Positions 44,032-52,216 of a stretch of DNA of 64,000 nucleotides are shown in pieces. Below the pieces are notes generated by a model, which made no database searches, was not told the DNA's origin, and saw nothing but the letters and a program-made list of their open reading frames with translations. Position numbers and translations under genes: made by a program. This DNA is from Deltaproteobacteria bacterium (GTDB lineage Bacteria > Bdellovibrionota_C > UBA2361 > JAGFJO01): assembly GCA_024102635.1 (NCBI GenBank), contig JAGFJO010000068.1, positions 1-64,000 of the forward strand, given 5' to 3'. Within the stretch, counting starts at the first letter, position 1, and each line of letters starts with the position of its first letter.

Positions 44032-45642
44032 ATGCCGCGCTTTAAAGTCCTTGCTTCGTTCCTTATCGCGTTCGCTACACTGACTCATACTAGCTCAGCT
44101 ACTTCACTTGCCCAGGAGCTATTTTCGATAGGAGAGAATGTTAGTGTCAAAGGCGCTGCCGCGACTGAGGTTTCTAAGAGAACCGTACAGGTTAATGCTT
44201 CTGCCATGGGAGATCCATTCACTTTATCGCTCCCCGGGCTAGCGAAGATTACCGGCAAGCCTCTTCGCGCCAAGGAGTTCTTTAATTATCCGGGCTATGT
44301 CACTAAGAGCGTTTCGGGCGAGGTCTATTCCGAATCATCCACTCTTAACGGCGAGTATATCTTTTCATACACCCACAGCAGCGCAAATCAAGGGAGCTTT
44401 CATGGCACGATCAGAACGCCTGACGGCAAGACACTTTTAATAAAAGAAGACAGCGCAGTAGGCGGCACAGCAATAGTTGAAGTCGATGAACATAAACAGC
44501 TAAACTGCGCCGCTTCCTCCAGCCTAAAATCCCATCACCATTTCTCGAAGCCATCATACCCCGCTTCCGCGCCATCGGCACAAGCGGTCACCATTCGGGT
44601 CTTGATGGCTTATACTCCGGATGCCGTTCAGGTGGCAGGTGGTAACGCTCAGGCTCAATCGGCACTGGCCAACATGCTGAGCAGCGCGAATCTCGCTTAT
44701 ACAAATAGCCAGACCGGCGTAACGCTGGAACTTGCAGGAACCTATCCGCTTTCGGCGTCGTCGACGGATGACTTTTTTGTCGATCTGCAGGCAGCAACCG
44801 ACCTCAGTGACGGAAAATGGGACGAGCTGGCACAGCTTCGAGAGGAGTACTGCGCCGACATGGTGAGTGTAATTGTAGGCGGCACAAACGGCGAGCAATT
44901 CTGCGGCATAGCTTGGATCGGCGGCAACGCAAGCGACATGCCGCTGTATCAAGAACAGATGTTTAGTATCATCTCCATCGATTCTTCACTGTGCAACCAA
45001 TACACGTTTGCGCATGAACTCGGTCATAACTTCGGCTCCGATCACGACTATGCGAATTCGGGTGCCGCTCAGTCTCCCCCTCAAAGTCCGGCCTATGCGT
45101 ATTCCTTTGGTAATAGATTCTTCGGTAATTCTGCGCAGCAATACCGGACGGTTATGGCATATGCACCAGGGACAAGAATCCCATACTTTTCAAGTCCCAG
45201 CATCTCCTTTGACGGAGTTGCAACCGGCACAGCGCAGGCCGACAATGCGCTTTCAATAGCTAACACCTCTCCTGTAGTAGCAGGGTTCTACGGCGAAGGG
45301 GACAGCTGCCGGACAGGCGATTATCCTGCGCCAACCGAGCCCACTAGCATTGATCTGACATCCGTGACGAAACAGAAAAACGGACGGTCAAAGGTAACCT
45401 TTCAAGTTTACGCCTCAGCTCTGGGAGCCCCGATCTCCGGCAGCTCCGTGCAGATCCGATACGATAAAAAGCGCGCAGGCCAGTACAATACGGTGATTAA
45501 AAACCTAAAAACCAATACTAGCGGTGTCGCGAAATATAATACTTTCTTGGATAAGCTGAAGGTGGGCTTCTACCAAGCATGTTACTCAGGAACCAGCACC
45601 GTCTGCTCCGGGCTGCTGCGCAAGACCAACAAACGCCGCTAA
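44032..45642 (+). CDS. Secreted reprolysin-like (M12) zinc metalloprotease
   Basis: 536 residues. Signal peptide (FKVLASFLIAFATLTHTSSA), a ~150-residue pro-region, catalytic domain with zinc motif HELGHNFGSDHD (about residues 327-338) and Met-turn YRTVMAYA, then a C-terminal ~110-residue beta-rich domain (VTKQKNGRSKVTFQVY) that may be Ig-like. Snake-venom/ADAM-like fold class; bacterial relatives are extracellular proteases. GGGAGG ribosome-binding site 7 bases before the ATG. Confidence 0.88.
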   Translation: MPRFKVLASFLIAFATLTHTSSATSLAQELFSIGENVSVKGAAATEVSKRTVQVNASAMGDPFTLSLPGLAKITGKPLRAKEFFNYPGYVTKSVSGEVYSESSTLNGEYIFSYTHSSANQGSFHGTIRTPDGKTLLIKEDSAVGGTAIVEVDEHKQLNCAASSSLKSHHHFSKPSYPASAPSAQAVTIRVLMAYTPDAVQVAGGNAQAQSALANMLSSANLAYTNSQTGVTLELAGTYPLSASSTDDFFVDLQAATDLSDGKWDELAQLREEYCADMVSVIVGGTNGEQFCGIAWIGGNASDMPLYQEQMFSIISIDSSLCNQYTFAHELGHNFGSDHDYANSGAAQSPPQSPAYAYSFGNRFFGNSAQQYRTVMAYAPGTRIPYFSSPSISFDGVATGTAQADNALSIANTSPVVAGFYGEGDSCRTGDYPAPTEPTSIDLTSVTKQKNGRSKVTFQVYASALGAPISGSSVQIRYDKKRAGQYNTVIKNLKTNTSGVAKYNTFLDKLKVGFYQACYSGTSTVCSGLLRKTNKRR

Positions 45643-45678
45643 TCAAGCATTGAAAATTCTGCTTAGCGGCACTCTCAC

Positions 45679-46071
45679 TCAACGGTCCTCTCTCAACGGC
45701 CCTCTTTTGAGGGTACGGTGCGGACAGCTCCATATATAGGCGATAACCGCTGCGCAACCAAGGCCCATCATGATCTTAATCCATACCGGCCGGTTCCAAT
45801 AAAGAATCGGATACGAGAGCGACGCGGCTATCATAACAGTCGCCATTATCTTAGCTCCCAGCGGAATTACTCTCTCTTGCTCCCAATCTCGGATCGACTT
45901 TCCAAAAAGTGGATGGCTGGTTAGCCATTCATGCAGCCGCTTAGAGCCTCTTGAAAAGCAGTAAGCGGAGAGAAGAACGAGCGGTGTAGTGGGAATTAAA
46001 GGGACAAATATCCCGACTATTGCTACCGTGATGCTCAAGCATCCGCAAACTATGAAGAGCGGGCGAGTCAT
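45679..46071 (-). CDS. DUF454 (YbaN-like) inner membrane protein
   Basis: 130 residues. DUF454 landmarks: LFIVCGCLSITVAIVGIF, VPLIPTTPLVLLSAYCF, RSKRL-like RGSKRLHEWL and HPLFGKSIRDWE, followed by two further hydrophobic segments. Function of the family is unknown. It ends 36 bases from the convergent protease gene. Confidence 0.88.
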   Translation of the reverse strand: MTRPLFIVCGCLSITVAIVGIFVPLIPTTPLVLLSAYCFSRGSKRLHEWLTSHPLFGKSIRDWEQERVIPLGAKIMATVMIAASLSYPILYWNRPVWIKIMMGLGCAAVIAYIWSCPHRTLKRGPLREDR

Positions 46072-46132
46072 ACAACCACTTCTACCATGCTTTAGCTTGA
46101 TTTAAGAACCCCTGCTGCAGTGCTTTGTTCTG

Positions 46133-46567
46133 TTGCGCGCAGTTACGCTACTGGTGCAAAATTGCGACGTGCAAGATCTCCTACCGCTGCTAATTGCGGC
46201 TCTTCTCATAGTTTTACTAGCTTCACTCGCTAGCGACATAGTGGCCGCAGCCGCTGGGACGCTCGGCCCACCTATCGAAAGATTCCTAGAGCGGATAGGT
46301 ATAAACCTCAAGCTAGGCACTCCCTCGCCTCAGAGCACCGGAATAGAGGCGATACTGGGAGCTGAAGCGGTGGTTAGTAAAGATTTTGAGCCACGCACCG
46401 GAGACGGACGGTATTGCGGAAAAGTCAGGATCGGCGGCGAGCTGTGGAAAGCAGAGCTGATTGATACAAGGCAAGCACCCCCCAAAGCAGGAAGCCGCGT
46501 AGTCATTGCCGAGATCCGCGGGACTACTCTGTTAGTTAACTCTGCTCCCAACCGGCAGGCGTATTAA
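46133..46567 (+). CDS. Membrane-anchored NfeD-like protein
   Basis: About 144 residues; TTG 46133 or GTG 46154/46169 could start it and no ribosome-binding site decides. One N-terminal membrane helix (LLPLLIAALLIVLLASLAS), a linker, then an OB-fold of the NfeD C-terminal type (LGAEAVVSKDFEPRTGDGRYCGKVRIGG split around G-K-V-R-I, and AGSRVVIAEIRGTTLLV). Such proteins pair with stomatin/SPFH proteases in membranes; no SPFH gene is adjacent. Confidence 0.65.
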   Translation: MRAVTLLVQNCDVQDLLPLLIAALLIVLLASLASDIVAAAAGTLGPPIERFLERIGINLKLGTPSPQSTGIEAILGAEAVVSKDFEPRTGDGRYCGKVRIGGELWKAELIDTRQAPPKAGSRVVIAEIRGTTLLVNSAPNRQAY

Positions 46568-46705
46568 TATCAATTACCTCCCTTAGAGACGGTTTGACGG
46601 CAGTCACTCTCGCCCCTCTTTTTACGGACTGAAAAGTGCTTGAAATTTGTTTTCAGAATGTGACTATGGAAAGATTATCCTTATTAATTAACTCGGAGGA
46701 GAGAT

Positions 46706-47131
46706 ATGGAAAGCAAAGCTAAAGCAATTTGGAAGGGAAGTTTGAAAGAGGGAAGCGGAACGATTTCAACCAGCAGTAATGCGCTCAAAAACGTGGAATA
46801 CGCTTTCAAGACTAGATTCGAGGGTGCATCCGGCACGAACCCGGAGGAGTTAATCGCAGCCTCTCACGCGGCTTGCTTTTCGATGGCTCTCAGTGCGGAG
46901 CTGGGTAAATCCGGGATCACGCCGCAGAGCGTAGAAACTTCCGCTGCCGTCGTGCTGGAAAAGCAGGGAGAAGGATTCGGCGTAACTCAGAGCAATCTAA
47001 CTGCCACCGTGAATGCCCCGGGGGCTGATAGAGGAGCTATCGAGAAGGCCGCTGCAGGAGCAAAGGAAGGGTGTCCGATCTCCAAACTCCTAAATGCCCG
47101 CATTTCGCTTGAGCTAAGCATAAACACCTAG
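46706..47131 (+). CDS. osmC: OsmC family peroxiredoxin
   Basis: 141 residues of the OsmC type: GTNPEELIAASHAACFSMAL holds the first catalytic Cys (about residue 52) and EGCPISKLLNA the second (about residue 117). Reduces organic hydroperoxides. Strong ribosome-binding site CGGAGGAGAG 6 bases before ATG 46706. Followed by a GC-rich hairpin and then a YpdA-like reductase, which suggests a shared thiol-redox role. Confidence 0.93.
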   Translation: MESKAKAIWKGSLKEGSGTISTSSNALKNVEYAFKTRFEGASGTNPEELIAASHAACFSMALSAELGKSGITPQSVETSAAVVLEKQGEGFGVTQSNLTATVNAPGADRGAIEKAAAGAKEGCPISKLLNARISLELSINT

Positions 47132-47139
47132 AACTAGTT

Positions 47140-47171
47140 CGGTTGCGCCGGCCTCCAGGTTGGCGCAACCG
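47140..47171. terminator. GC-rich hairpin after osmC
   Basis: CGGTTGCGCC (47140-47149) pairs with GGCGCAACCG (47162-47171), loop of 12 bases. It lies 8 bases after the osmC stop. The bases after it are GCAAAAATA, with no T-run on the plus strand, so it is a weak intrinsic terminator or an mRNA 3' stabiliser. Confidence 0.5.
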
Positions 47172-47287
47172 GCAAAAATAAGCGCATTTCTGATACGTCG
47201 CCACCGGCGCTCTCACCTCGTGAGCGCGCGCCACCCCTCCCTATTCTTGACAGCACTTAACAAATCAAGTTGAGATTACTAGGTACT

Positions 47288-48319
47288 ATGCACACCACTC
47301 TGGTTACAATCGTCGGGGCGGGCCCGATCGGTATCGAACTTGCCGCCGCGCTAAAGAGCCGGAACATCTCCTATCGCCATTTCGAAAGAGGACAGATCGG
47401 CTCCACCATAGAGTGGTATGCTCCCGGCACTCAGTTTTTCTCCTCTCCTGAAAGGATTGAGATCGCCGGCGTGCCGCTGCAAACTCTTAATCAAACCAAA
47501 GCTACCCGCGAAGAATATCTTCTTTATCTGAGGAGCGTCGTTAAACAATTCGATCTAAAGATAGATACGTATCACTCCGTACTCTCTGTGGAGCGCGGCG
47601 ACAACCACACCTTGACGATTCAGCCGTCGTTAGGCGGCGAAAAATTCAGAATGGCGTCGCAATATGTAGTACTTGCAATCGGCGATATGCACCGCCCCCG
47701 CCTGCTCGGATTAGACGGTGAGTCTCTCCCTCATGTGAGCCACTACCTATTAGATCCGCATCACTATTTCAATAAAAAGGTCTTGATAGTTGGCGGCAAA
47801 AATTCGGCGGTCGAGGCTGCAATCAGGCTGCACCGCATCGGGGCTGCGGTTTCCCTAAGCTACCGGCGCGCTGCCTTCGGCAAATCCATCAAATACTGGC
47901 TCCTTCCAGAGATCCAATATCTGATAAAACACGGCGCGATCGATTTTTATCCCGAGACAGAGCCTATTTCTATCTCCCCGCAAGCGGTGAAACTTTTAAG
48001 AGTTGCAGGTGATGAGTTCGAAGTGAAGACGGATTTAGTACTTCTATTGACCGGGTATGAACAAGAAAAAGAGCTTTTTCATAAGTGCGGAATTCCCCTC
48101 ATCGGCGAAGGAGGCAAGCCTAAGTTCAATAAGCAAACTATGGAATCGGAGATACCCGGTATATTCGTTGCAGGTACCGCGTCGGCGGGAACTCAGATAG
48201 GCGGCGTAAGAGAGTTCATTGAAACAAGCCACATTCATGTCTCGCGAATTGTTTCACGAATCTGTGGAGAAGCTCCTCCACAGGAGGAAGAGGTCGATAC
48301 GTCGTCTTTGGAATCTTAG
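47288..48319 (+). CDS. YpdA-like FAD/NAD(P) oxidoreductase (bacillithiol disulfide reductase family)
   Basis: 343 residues from ATG 47288. FAD Rossmann motif TIVGAGPIGIELAAAL, FFSSPERIEIAGVPL, central ATG-like motif VVLAIGDMHRPRLLG and NADPH Rossmann motif VLIVGGKNSAVEAAIRLH, in the order seen in YpdA/Bdr. No CxxC is present, as in that family, but the Cys of the YpdA GAGPCG loop, reported as redox-active, is Ile here. Predicted to use NADPH for low-molecular-weight disulfide reduction; with OsmC upstream this fits thiol stress defence. Substrate unproven. Confidence 0.75.
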   Translation: MHTTLVTIVGAGPIGIELAAALKSRNISYRHFERGQIGSTIEWYAPGTQFFSSPERIEIAGVPLQTLNQTKATREEYLLYLRSVVKQFDLKIDTYHSVLSVERGDNHTLTIQPSLGGEKFRMASQYVVLAIGDMHRPRLLGLDGESLPHVSHYLLDPHHYFNKKVLIVGGKNSAVEAAIRLHRIGAAVSLSYRRAAFGKSIKYWLLPEIQYLIKHGAIDFYPETEPISISPQAVKLLRVAGDEFEVKTDLVLLLTGYEQEKELFHKCGIPLIGEGGKPKFNKQTMESEIPGIFVAGTASAGTQIGGVREFIETSHIHVSRIVSRICGEAPPQEEEVDTSSLES

Positions 48320-48382
48320 TGCTTTATAGAAAACAACCCGGAAGAGGAATCGCTAGCGCGGCAACCCCAGACACTACGAGGG
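48320..48382. repeat. Palindromic intergenic repeat, copy C (half element)
   Basis: The complete 63-base gap between two convergent genes. TGCTTTATAGAAAACAACCC followed by GAGG, CGC, AGCG, GGCAACCC, AGACA and TACGA aligns with 54154-54212 at roughly 80% identity (my count by eye). Only the left half is present; the stop codons of the two genes touch its ends. Confidence 0.65.
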
Positions 48383-48784
48383 TTAATGCGGCCGTCCCCC
48401 ACCGTTCGAAGCCGCCAGCCGTTCAAGCACTTCAAACTGAACAGGCTTGGTAAGATGGTGATCGAACCCGGCCTCTTTCGTGCGAGCTTTATCCTCTTCT
48501 TCATCGTGGCCGGTAACTGCAATCAATATCGCATTCCTGGTTGCAGGTTCGGAGCGCAAACGTTTAGCGACTTCAATACCGTCCATTCCAGGCATCGCTA
48601 AGTCGCAAAGAACTAGATCCGGTATAAACGTTAACGCTCGGCTGACACCCTCTTCTCCGCTCGAAGCGACCTCAACCTCATGGCCTAAATGCTGCAATAT
48701 AATTTGGGTCAAAGCCAATGAGTCGACCCTGTCATCTATGACCAAAATACGCCGGCCGCTTACTCCTGCATTCGTCGACTCCAT
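48383..48784 (-). CDS. Single-domain response regulator (receiver only)
   Basis: 133 residues. Receiver fold: ILVIDDRVDS (acidic pocket), phospho-Asp in LVLCDLAMPGMDGIEVA (about residue 60), Thr in IAVTGHDEEED, Lys in HHLTKPVQFEVLE. No output domain, so it probably acts like CheY/SpoF or in a hybrid-kinase relay. No kinase is adjacent. The C-terminus abuts repeat copy C. Confidence 0.9.
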   Translation of the reverse strand: MESTNAGVSGRRILVIDDRVDSLALTQIILQHLGHEVEVASSGEEGVSRALTFIPDLVLCDLAMPGMDGIEVAKRLRSEPATRNAILIAVTGHDEEEDKARTKEAGFDHHLTKPVQFEVLERLAASNGGGRPH

Positions 48785-48956
48785 TTAGATACCCCCGTAA
48801 TTTGTTATTTCTGATTATATGATATAGTAGCCTACCGTACGGTCCCCAACAAATTAGGGTAATGATAGATATCATGCGCCCACTATCGATTGGAAGTCTT
48901 AAGAGCTGCCAGCTGAAGAAACTATTCTCGATAACATTGCGCAATTTAAGCGGTTA

Positions 48957-49742
48957 ATGGGCAATAACGTTGGTGCAAAGACTGCTGACCTCAAGTTTTT
49001 TGAAATGCAACAGAGCGACCGATCACTTAACGTATTGAGATTAGGAAGGTCTTCCTATCTAGAAGTTTGGAATCTGCAAAAGGAGATGCAGAGAGCGCGG
49101 ATTGCAAAAGCGATTGAAGATACGGTGATTGTTTGCGAACATGAGCCGGTCGTAACGCTCGGCACAAGCGGTAAACGGGAGAGTATATTGGCTGCGCCGG
49201 AAGTAATGAAAGAGCGCGGGGTTGAGGTGTTTGAGGTGGAGAGAGGTGGCGATGCCACGTACCATGGGCCCGGTCAGCTTGTGCTCTATCCAATCCTCGA
49301 CTTAAGCTTGAAGAAACGGGACGTGCATTGGTATATGCGCCGTTTAGAAGATTGCCTCATTAAAACGCTTGAGCATTATTCAGTCTCATCCGAAGCCGTT
49401 TCCGGAAAAACCGGTGTTTGGATACGGAATCTTGGCCCGGGGAAGCGTCCACGCAAGATAGCCTCGCTGGGAGTACGGATTTCACGCTGGTGCACGATGC
49501 ACGGTTTGGCGCTTAATGTTTCGGCGTGCAATGAAGGGTTTTCTCTTATAAATCCGTGTGGTTTTACCGATATAGAGATAACTTCAATTGAACAAGAGAG
49601 CGGATTAAAGTTTGATGTGTGGGACGTTGCTGATAAACTTTTGGATAGTTTCTCGGTAGTTTTTGGTTACGCGGAACGCCGCAGTATGCCCCCTGAAGAG
49701 ATATCGGGCGGTTTGTCACTGCAGCTTTCGAAAGCCGGTTGA
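48957..49742 (+). CDS. lipB: Octanoyltransferase LipB
   Basis: 261 residues. EPVVTLGTSGKRESIL, RGGDATYHGPGQLVLYPI and the catalytic Lys in KIASLGVRISRW with the acyl-thioester Cys in LINPCGF. It transfers octanoyl groups from acyl carrier protein to the lipoyl domains of E2 and GcvH. ATG 48957 lacks a ribosome-binding site; an internal ATG at 49005 would also keep all conserved parts. It lies directly upstream of the E1/E2 genes whose product it modifies. lipA is not in the window. Confidence 0.94.
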   Translation: MGNNVGAKTADLKFFEMQQSDRSLNVLRLGRSSYLEVWNLQKEMQRARIAKAIEDTVIVCEHEPVVTLGTSGKRESILAAPEVMKERGVEVFEVERGGDATYHGPGQLVLYPILDLSLKKRDVHWYMRRLEDCLIKTLEHYSVSSEAVSGKTGVWIRNLGPGKRPRKIASLGVRISRWCTMHGLALNVSACNEGFSLINPCGFTDIEITSIEQESGLKFDVWDVADKLLDSFSVVFGYAERRSMPPEEISGGLSLQLSKAG

Positions 49743-49846
49743 ATTTTTGCTTCTGAAACAGTCGCCCCGACTTTTTTGAAGTGCTCCAAGCTTCATAAAT
49801 TGCAGTGGCTTCAAAGGCCAAGCTGTTATAGGAAGAATATAGAAAA

Positions 49847-51949
49847 GTGAATCGGTTCAATCTTAAACATTCTGACTCTTCTTCTTCGATAGAGGCCGGT
49901 AATAACGAAGGCCATATTAATAATTCAGTGAACGGTTCCCATTCAAAAGAACAGGTTAACCTTGAACTCCTTCTGAGGGCCTACCGTGAAATGCTGCGGG
50001 CCAGGTTGGCAGATGAAAAAATTATAACCTTATACAAGCAGAACAAATGCCATTTTCAGATCGGTGTCGCCGGGCATGAAGCTATTCAGGTGGCAGCCGG
50101 GCTCGTATTCCGAAGCGGCCAGGATTGGTTCTACCCTTACTATCGCGACATGGCTCTGTGCGCAGCTCTTGGAATGCGCACCGAAGACTTCATGTTGAAT
50201 GCCATGAACAAGGAGAGCGATCCGAACTCTCATGGCAGACAGATGCCGATGCATTACGGCCACACCGGACTTCAGATAGTCAATCAAAGTTCACCCACTG
50301 GCACACAGTACCTGCAAGCTGTAGGCTGCGCCCTGGCTGCTAAGCTCAGCAAAAAGCCCCAGGTGGTATACGTTTCATCCGGAGAGGGCGCATGCGCCCA
50401 GGGCGACTTTCACGAAGCCCTCAATTGGGCGGCAAGGGATCTCCTTCCTGTGGTCTTCTTGATTCAAAACAATAAGTTTGCAATCTCAGTTCATGTCTCG
50501 GAGCAAATCGCTGGGCAGAGCGTATCGAAACTTACGCGCGGATACCAAGACCTTCTCTCCATCGAGATTGACGGTACTGATTTCAACGCATCCTACCGCG
50601 CGGTACAAGAAGCGCATCAGCGCGCCTTGGCCGGTAAAGGGCCGGCGCTTATAGAAGCGCACGTGCCTCGCCTTCAGAGTCATTCAATTTCTGACAATCA
50701 TCTTAAATACCGGACAGCGGAGGAGATCGCTAAGGAGCGTGAACACTGTCCGATCGAGAGAATGAGGCAGTACTTAATTTCGTCTCACAACGCCGAGGCC
50801 GATAGGCTCGACGAGATAAAGAGAGAGGTGCTTAAGGAGATAGACGCAGCGGCCGAATGGGCAGAGCTTCAGCCTGACTGCGACCCCGCTCACGCCCTTG
50901 ACTACAACTATGTGGATCCCGACCCGTCAAAAAGCGTTCAAGAGGGGGATGCGACAGGAGAAGAGATCTACATGGTCGATGCCCTCAATCACGCTCTTGA
51001 TGAAGAGCTCTCTGCTAATCCCGATATTTATATTTTCGGACAGGACGTTGCAGGGGGTAAAGGGGGCGTATTCACCGTTACTGCCGGATTAACCGCAAAA
51101 CACGGCGTACAAAGAGTTTTTAATAGCCAGCTGGCCGAAAGTTCGATTGCCGGCGTTGCCATCGGAATGGCCACCGCTGGGCTAAAGCCCGTGGCCGAAA
51201 TTCAGTTCGGGGACTACGTGTGGACCGCCATGATGCAGATTCGCAACGAGCTTGCCATGATGCACTACCGATCGGCGGGAGATTTCTCCTGTCCGGCCGT
51301 TATCCGCATTCCGGTCGGAGGTTACATCCATGGCGGCACTTACCATTCACAGAATATTGAAGCGACCTTTGCGCATTTTCCCGGGCTTTTTGTGGTATAT
51401 CCGAGCAACGCCACCGATGCCAAGGGACTGCTTAAAGCGGCGATCCGCGGCCGCGATCCGGTGCTGTTCCTAGAGCACAAAGGGTTATACCGCCAGGTTT
51501 ACGCAAAAGGGCCTGAGGGCGATAAAGATTGCTTAATCCCCCTCGGTAAAGCAAAGGTAATAAAAGCAGGTGATGACGCAACTATCGTCACCTGGGGCGC
51601 GCTAGTTCAAAAAAGCATGCTTGCGGCCAATGAAGCAGCTAAGCAGGGATATTCCGTTGAGGTGATAGACCTCCGCAGTATAGTTCCGCTCGACATGGAT
51701 ACGGTCGCGGCGAGCGTAAGAAAAACGGGCCGTCTTTTGGTTGCTCATGAGGACATCGCCTTTATGGGTTTCGGAGCTGAGATTGCCTCTCAAGCCGCCG
51801 AGCAGTGCTTTCGCTGGCTCGATGCCCCAGTCAAACGCTTAGGCGCTAAATATGCCGCGGCTATCCCTCATTCCGGTGTCCTTGAAGAGGTCGTGTTGCC
51901 GCAGAATAATGACGTTGTAAAGGCACTTACGGATTTACTGACTTATTAA
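49847..51949 (+). CDS. 2-oxoacid dehydrogenase E1, alpha and beta fused
   Basis: 700 residues from GTG 49847 (AGGAAG about 11 bases upstream). The first ~360 residues are the alpha subunit, with the thiamine diphosphate motif GEGACAQGDFHEALNWA ... IQNN; the rest is the beta subunit (FGQDVAGGKGGVFTVTAGL; QFGDYVWTAMMQI). The single-chain form is usual in some lineages for branched-chain or pyruvate type enzymes. It decarboxylates a 2-oxoacid and passes the acyl group to E2. Substrate not readable. Confidence 0.92.
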   Translation: MNRFNLKHSDSSSSIEAGNNEGHINNSVNGSHSKEQVNLELLLRAYREMLRARLADEKIITLYKQNKCHFQIGVAGHEAIQVAAGLVFRSGQDWFYPYYRDMALCAALGMRTEDFMLNAMNKESDPNSHGRQMPMHYGHTGLQIVNQSSPTGTQYLQAVGCALAAKLSKKPQVVYVSSGEGACAQGDFHEALNWAARDLLPVVFLIQNNKFAISVHVSEQIAGQSVSKLTRGYQDLLSIEIDGTDFNASYRAVQEAHQRALAGKGPALIEAHVPRLQSHSISDNHLKYRTAEEIAKEREHCPIERMRQYLISSHNAEADRLDEIKREVLKEIDAAAEWAELQPDCDPAHALDYNYVDPDPSKSVQEGDATGEEIYMVDALNHALDEELSANPDIYIFGQDVAGGKGGVFTVTAGLTAKHGVQRVFNSQLAESSIAGVAIGMATAGLKPVAEIQFGDYVWTAMMQIRNELAMMHYRSAGDFSCPAVIRIPVGGYIHGGTYHSQNIEATFAHFPGLFVVYPSNATDAKGLLKAAIRGRDPVLFLEHKGLYRQVYAKGPEGDKDCLIPLGKAKVIKAGDDATIVTWGALVQKSMLAANEAAKQGYSVEVIDLRSIVPLDMDTVAASVRKTGRLLVAHEDIAFMGFGAEIASQAAEQCFRWLDAPVKRLGAKYAAAIPHSGVLEEVVLPQNNDVVKALTDLLTY

Positions 51950-52081
51950 TACTGATAGCGGCGAACTTTCTTATTTCAGCCCTTCTAGCATTTTACAAAA
52001 TTTGTAAGCTATATTTGAGACGCCGCGATAAACGCCGGGGTTAATGCTTCGTGATCGCTGGAACTTTAGCATAAAAGCTAG

Positions 52082-52210
52082 TATAAAAGCCGGATAGGCG
52101 CGGTAGTTTCAAGAGCTGCACTTCGGTGCGGCGAAACGGTTAGATGCCGTTAGCAGGAACGGCCGCGTGAGTGAAAGCATCTCTCTAATATGGATAAACA
52201 CGACAGGAGC
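52082..52210 (+). promoter_or_regulatory. Structured leader upstream of E2, switch-like hairpins
   Basis: After a possible -10 box TATAAA (52082-52087) the 267-base gap carries GTTTC (52106-52110)/GAAAC (52133-52137) enclosing a 7-bp stem with a TTCG loop (GCTGCAC 52115-52121, GTGCGGC 52126-52132). CCGTT (52147-52151) can pair either with AACGG at 52135-52139 or, as GCCGTT, with AACGGC at 52158-52163, which are mutually exclusive. The AGGAG ribosome-binding site follows at about 52205. I know no riboswitch class with this pattern; it may be a new leader or an unrelated small RNA. Confidence 0.5.
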
Positions 52211-52216
52211 GTGTAG

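Noticed and set aside
43717..44045. Short frames in the leader of the metalloprotease gene
   Set aside because: TTG/ATG starts without ribosome-binding sites, low-complexity products and overlap with the FNR/-10 region.
47247..47275. TTGACA promoter for the YpdA-like gene
   Set aside because: The -35 is perfect, but no acceptable -10 lies 16-18 bases downstream, so I do not list it as a feature.
48383..48788. Plus-strand frames across the response regulator
   Set aside because: The minus-strand receiver motifs are complete; plus-strand frames are shadows.
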